A DNA stretch of 6,168 nucleotides from Candidatus Woesearchaeota archaeon (lineage in GTDB: Archaea; Nanobdellota; Nanobdellia; Woesearchaeales; JACPBV01). Below, in pieces: positions 5,638 through 6,168 of this stretch. Each line of letters begins with the position of its first letter. Position 1 is the stretch's first letter. Location of the stretch: positions 1-6,168 of the forward strand of contig JACPBU010000067.1 of NCBI GenBank assembly GCA_016180165.1, given 5' to 3'. Made by a program: the position numbers and the translations under genes. The notes beneath the pieces were generated by a model that was not told the origin of the DNA, did not search any database, and saw only the letters and a program-made list of their open reading frames with translations.

Positions 5638-5692
5638 TAGGAAATAACCTTAAAATCATTTTAAAACATATGAAAATTAAGGTTATTTCCTA
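5638..5692. repeat. Inverted repeat unit 2 of the hairpin cluster (16-bp perfect stem)
   Basis: TAGGAAATAACCTTAA (5638-5653) is the exact reverse complement of TTAAGGTTATTTCCTA (5677-5692), with a 23-base A/T-rich loop. It starts two bases after the TTTTTTCGTA end of the preceding element. It fits the family pattern TAG-N-AAAT-NNC, here with N = G and AAC, matched by GTT and C in the right arm. Confidence 0.92.
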
Positions 5693-5749
5693 TAAATTAA
5701 TGAAAGAATAGGGTCAGTGGATTTCATCTCCCAAACCCATCAACGCTCT

Positions 5750-5798
5750 TATAGTAAATCACCGAAATTCTCGAAAATCCAAAAGGTGATTTACTATA
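5750..5798. repeat. Inverted repeat unit 3 of the hairpin cluster (14-bp perfect stem)
   Basis: TATAGTAAATCACC (5750-5763) is the exact reverse complement of GGTGATTTACTATA (5785-5798), with a 21-base loop. It fits the family pattern with N = T in the left arm and A in the right. The stretch before it (5693-5749) holds only a weak ATGAAA/TTTCAT pairing (5700-5705 with 5722-5727) and nothing else I can name. Confidence 0.92.
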
Positions 5799-5799
5799 C

Positions 5800-5841
5800 T
5801 AGAAAATCTCGCAATATTTCGATAATTAACGAGATTTGCTA
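5800..5841. repeat. Inverted repeat unit 4 of the hairpin cluster (12 positions, one mismatch)
   Basis: TAGAAAATCTCG (5800-5811) pairs with CGAGATTTGCTA (5830-5841) except for one A-G mismatch at the variable position, with an 18-base loop. It begins one base after unit 3 ends. Its right arm overlaps the end of the decayed reading frame at 5826-6053, so the cluster directly borders that remnant. Confidence 0.8.
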
Positions 5842-6053
5842 TTGATCTCATCAAGCGTCAATTCATCCAACTCTTAGGCTGGCTGGCCAATCTCTTTTTC
5901 AAGCTCCTTCTTCCAGATTCTTTTTCAGGCTTCATTTAACGGTATCCCAACTTTTGTCGTCTTGTCAGAGTTGTCTAAGGTATCATCATCTAATGTGATG
6001 GGAAGAATTTGACCGCCGATTTGGACTGCATCCCTTCCCCTATCGTCTTCACT
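5826..6053 (-). pseudogene. Decayed small reading frame between pyrG and the hairpin cluster
   Basis: On the minus strand one frame reads 75 codons after pyrG with protein-like composition but two in-frame stops: TGA at 5925-5927 and TAA at 5874-5876. The three pieces read ...GGQILPITLDDDTLDNSD...GIPLNEA, KRIWKKELEKEIGQPA and ELDELTLDEINSKSR. The TGA could derive from TGG (Trp) and the TAA from GAA, CAA or AAA. No ATG, GTG or TTG start is found in this frame. The neighbouring frame has a GTG overlapping the pyrG stop (GTGA) and then MQSKSAVKFFP, so a frameshift near the start is possible. I do not recognise the family. The alternative is chance-open spacer DNA. Confidence 0.4.
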
Positions 6054-6168
6054 TCATCCCCGCCCGTATCAGCCCCAAAAACAGCGGCGCAGGATCCTCA
6101 AGATTTGATTTGAACTCGGGGTGGGATTGGGTGCCGACAAAGTATTTGTGCTTCGGCAGCTCCATAAA
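6049..6168 (-). CDS. pyrG: CTP synthase, C-terminal fragment (glutamine amidotransferase end)
   Basis: The last 39 codons, ending at TGA 6049-6051; the gene enters from beyond the right edge. The visible peptide ELPKHKYFVGTQSHPEFKS followed by PAPLFLGLIRAGMK matches the conserved end of CTP synthase, which converts UTP, ATP and glutamine to CTP. HPE carries the His and Glu of the class I amidotransferase Cys-His-Glu triad, and FKS after it is typical of PyrG rather than of GuaA or CarA. The C-terminus stops soon after the last helix, without the long extension some PyrG proteins have. It is transcribed toward secF but separated from it by about 620 bases of remnant and hairpin DNA, so co-transcription is uncertain. 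Confidence 0.88.
   Translation of the reverse strand, partial: FMELPKHKYFVGTQSHPEFKSNLEDPAPLFLGLIRAGMK

Noticed and set aside
5426..5659. A 77-codon minus-strand open frame ending at TAG that overlaps the secF GTG
   Set aside because: It runs through the right arm of hairpin unit 1 and the TATCCC element, lacks a plausible ribosome binding site, has mixed composition unlike its neighbours, and shares YPSGISK with an equally spurious frame at 1126-1428 only because both cross the repeated hairpin.
5541..5841. CRISPR repeats or integron attC sites
   Set aside because: Units differ in sequence and spacing, there is no repeat-spacer regularity, and no integrase or cassette genes flank them. The attC core motifs (RYYYAAC/GTTRRRY) are not consistently present.
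5521..5841. Replication origin
   Set aside because: It is AT-rich with inverted repeats, but there are no ORB-like motifs and no cdc6/orc1 gene nearby.

Overview
The window reads as a compact piece of an archaeal chromosome. The strongest pointer is the protein-translocation pair: secF precedes secD, the reverse of the usual bacterial order, the two overlap by 11 bases, no yajC is present, and the transmembrane-4 motifs are GYSVDTDML in SecF and GTGVDHQIVITDE in SecD, which I associate with archaea. I infer a DPANN-type lineage (Woesearchaeota-like), but the sequence alone cannot prove that. Genes are short and tightly packed, often with Shine-Dalgarno sites lying inside the upstream gene.

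Left part, plus strand: the last 62 codons of a membrane protein that resembles the C-terminus of ABC1/UbiB (AarF) kinases (1-189); a 256-base array of 16-nt units in strict register (199-454); a small very basic phasin-like protein (510-815); and a DUF457/YdjM-type membrane metal-dependent hydrolase (822-1334). A convergent intergenic stretch (1335-1541) follows.

Middle and right part, minus strand, in order of transcription: the last 39 codons of CTP synthase pyrG (6168-6049); a decayed small reading frame with two in-frame stops (6053-5826); an AT-rich 300-base region of four related inverted repeats (5541-5841); then secF (5426-4137), secD (4147-2423), and a two-gene small transporter pair of the DMT/EamA type (2272-1892 and 1892-1542) whose charge distributions predict opposite membrane topologies.

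How the parts work together: SecD and SecF form the membrane complex that assists export through SecYEG from the outer face of the membrane. The DMT pair probably forms one antiparallel heterodimeric transporter. The ABC1 kinase tail and the phasin-like protein may form a lipid-surface or membrane-associated pair.

The most interesting material is non-coding. First, the hairpins at 5541-5841 have arms that differ in sequence but change together, so pairing is kept. Second, an element made of a TATCCC-(A/G)GA-GGGATA hairpin, a second hairpin and TTTTTTCGTA occurs twice: once in the convergent intergenic region (1395-1442) and once inside the hairpin region (5587-5636). Third, the indel-free 16-nt array. 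I could not identify any complete mobile element, CRISPR array or defence system.
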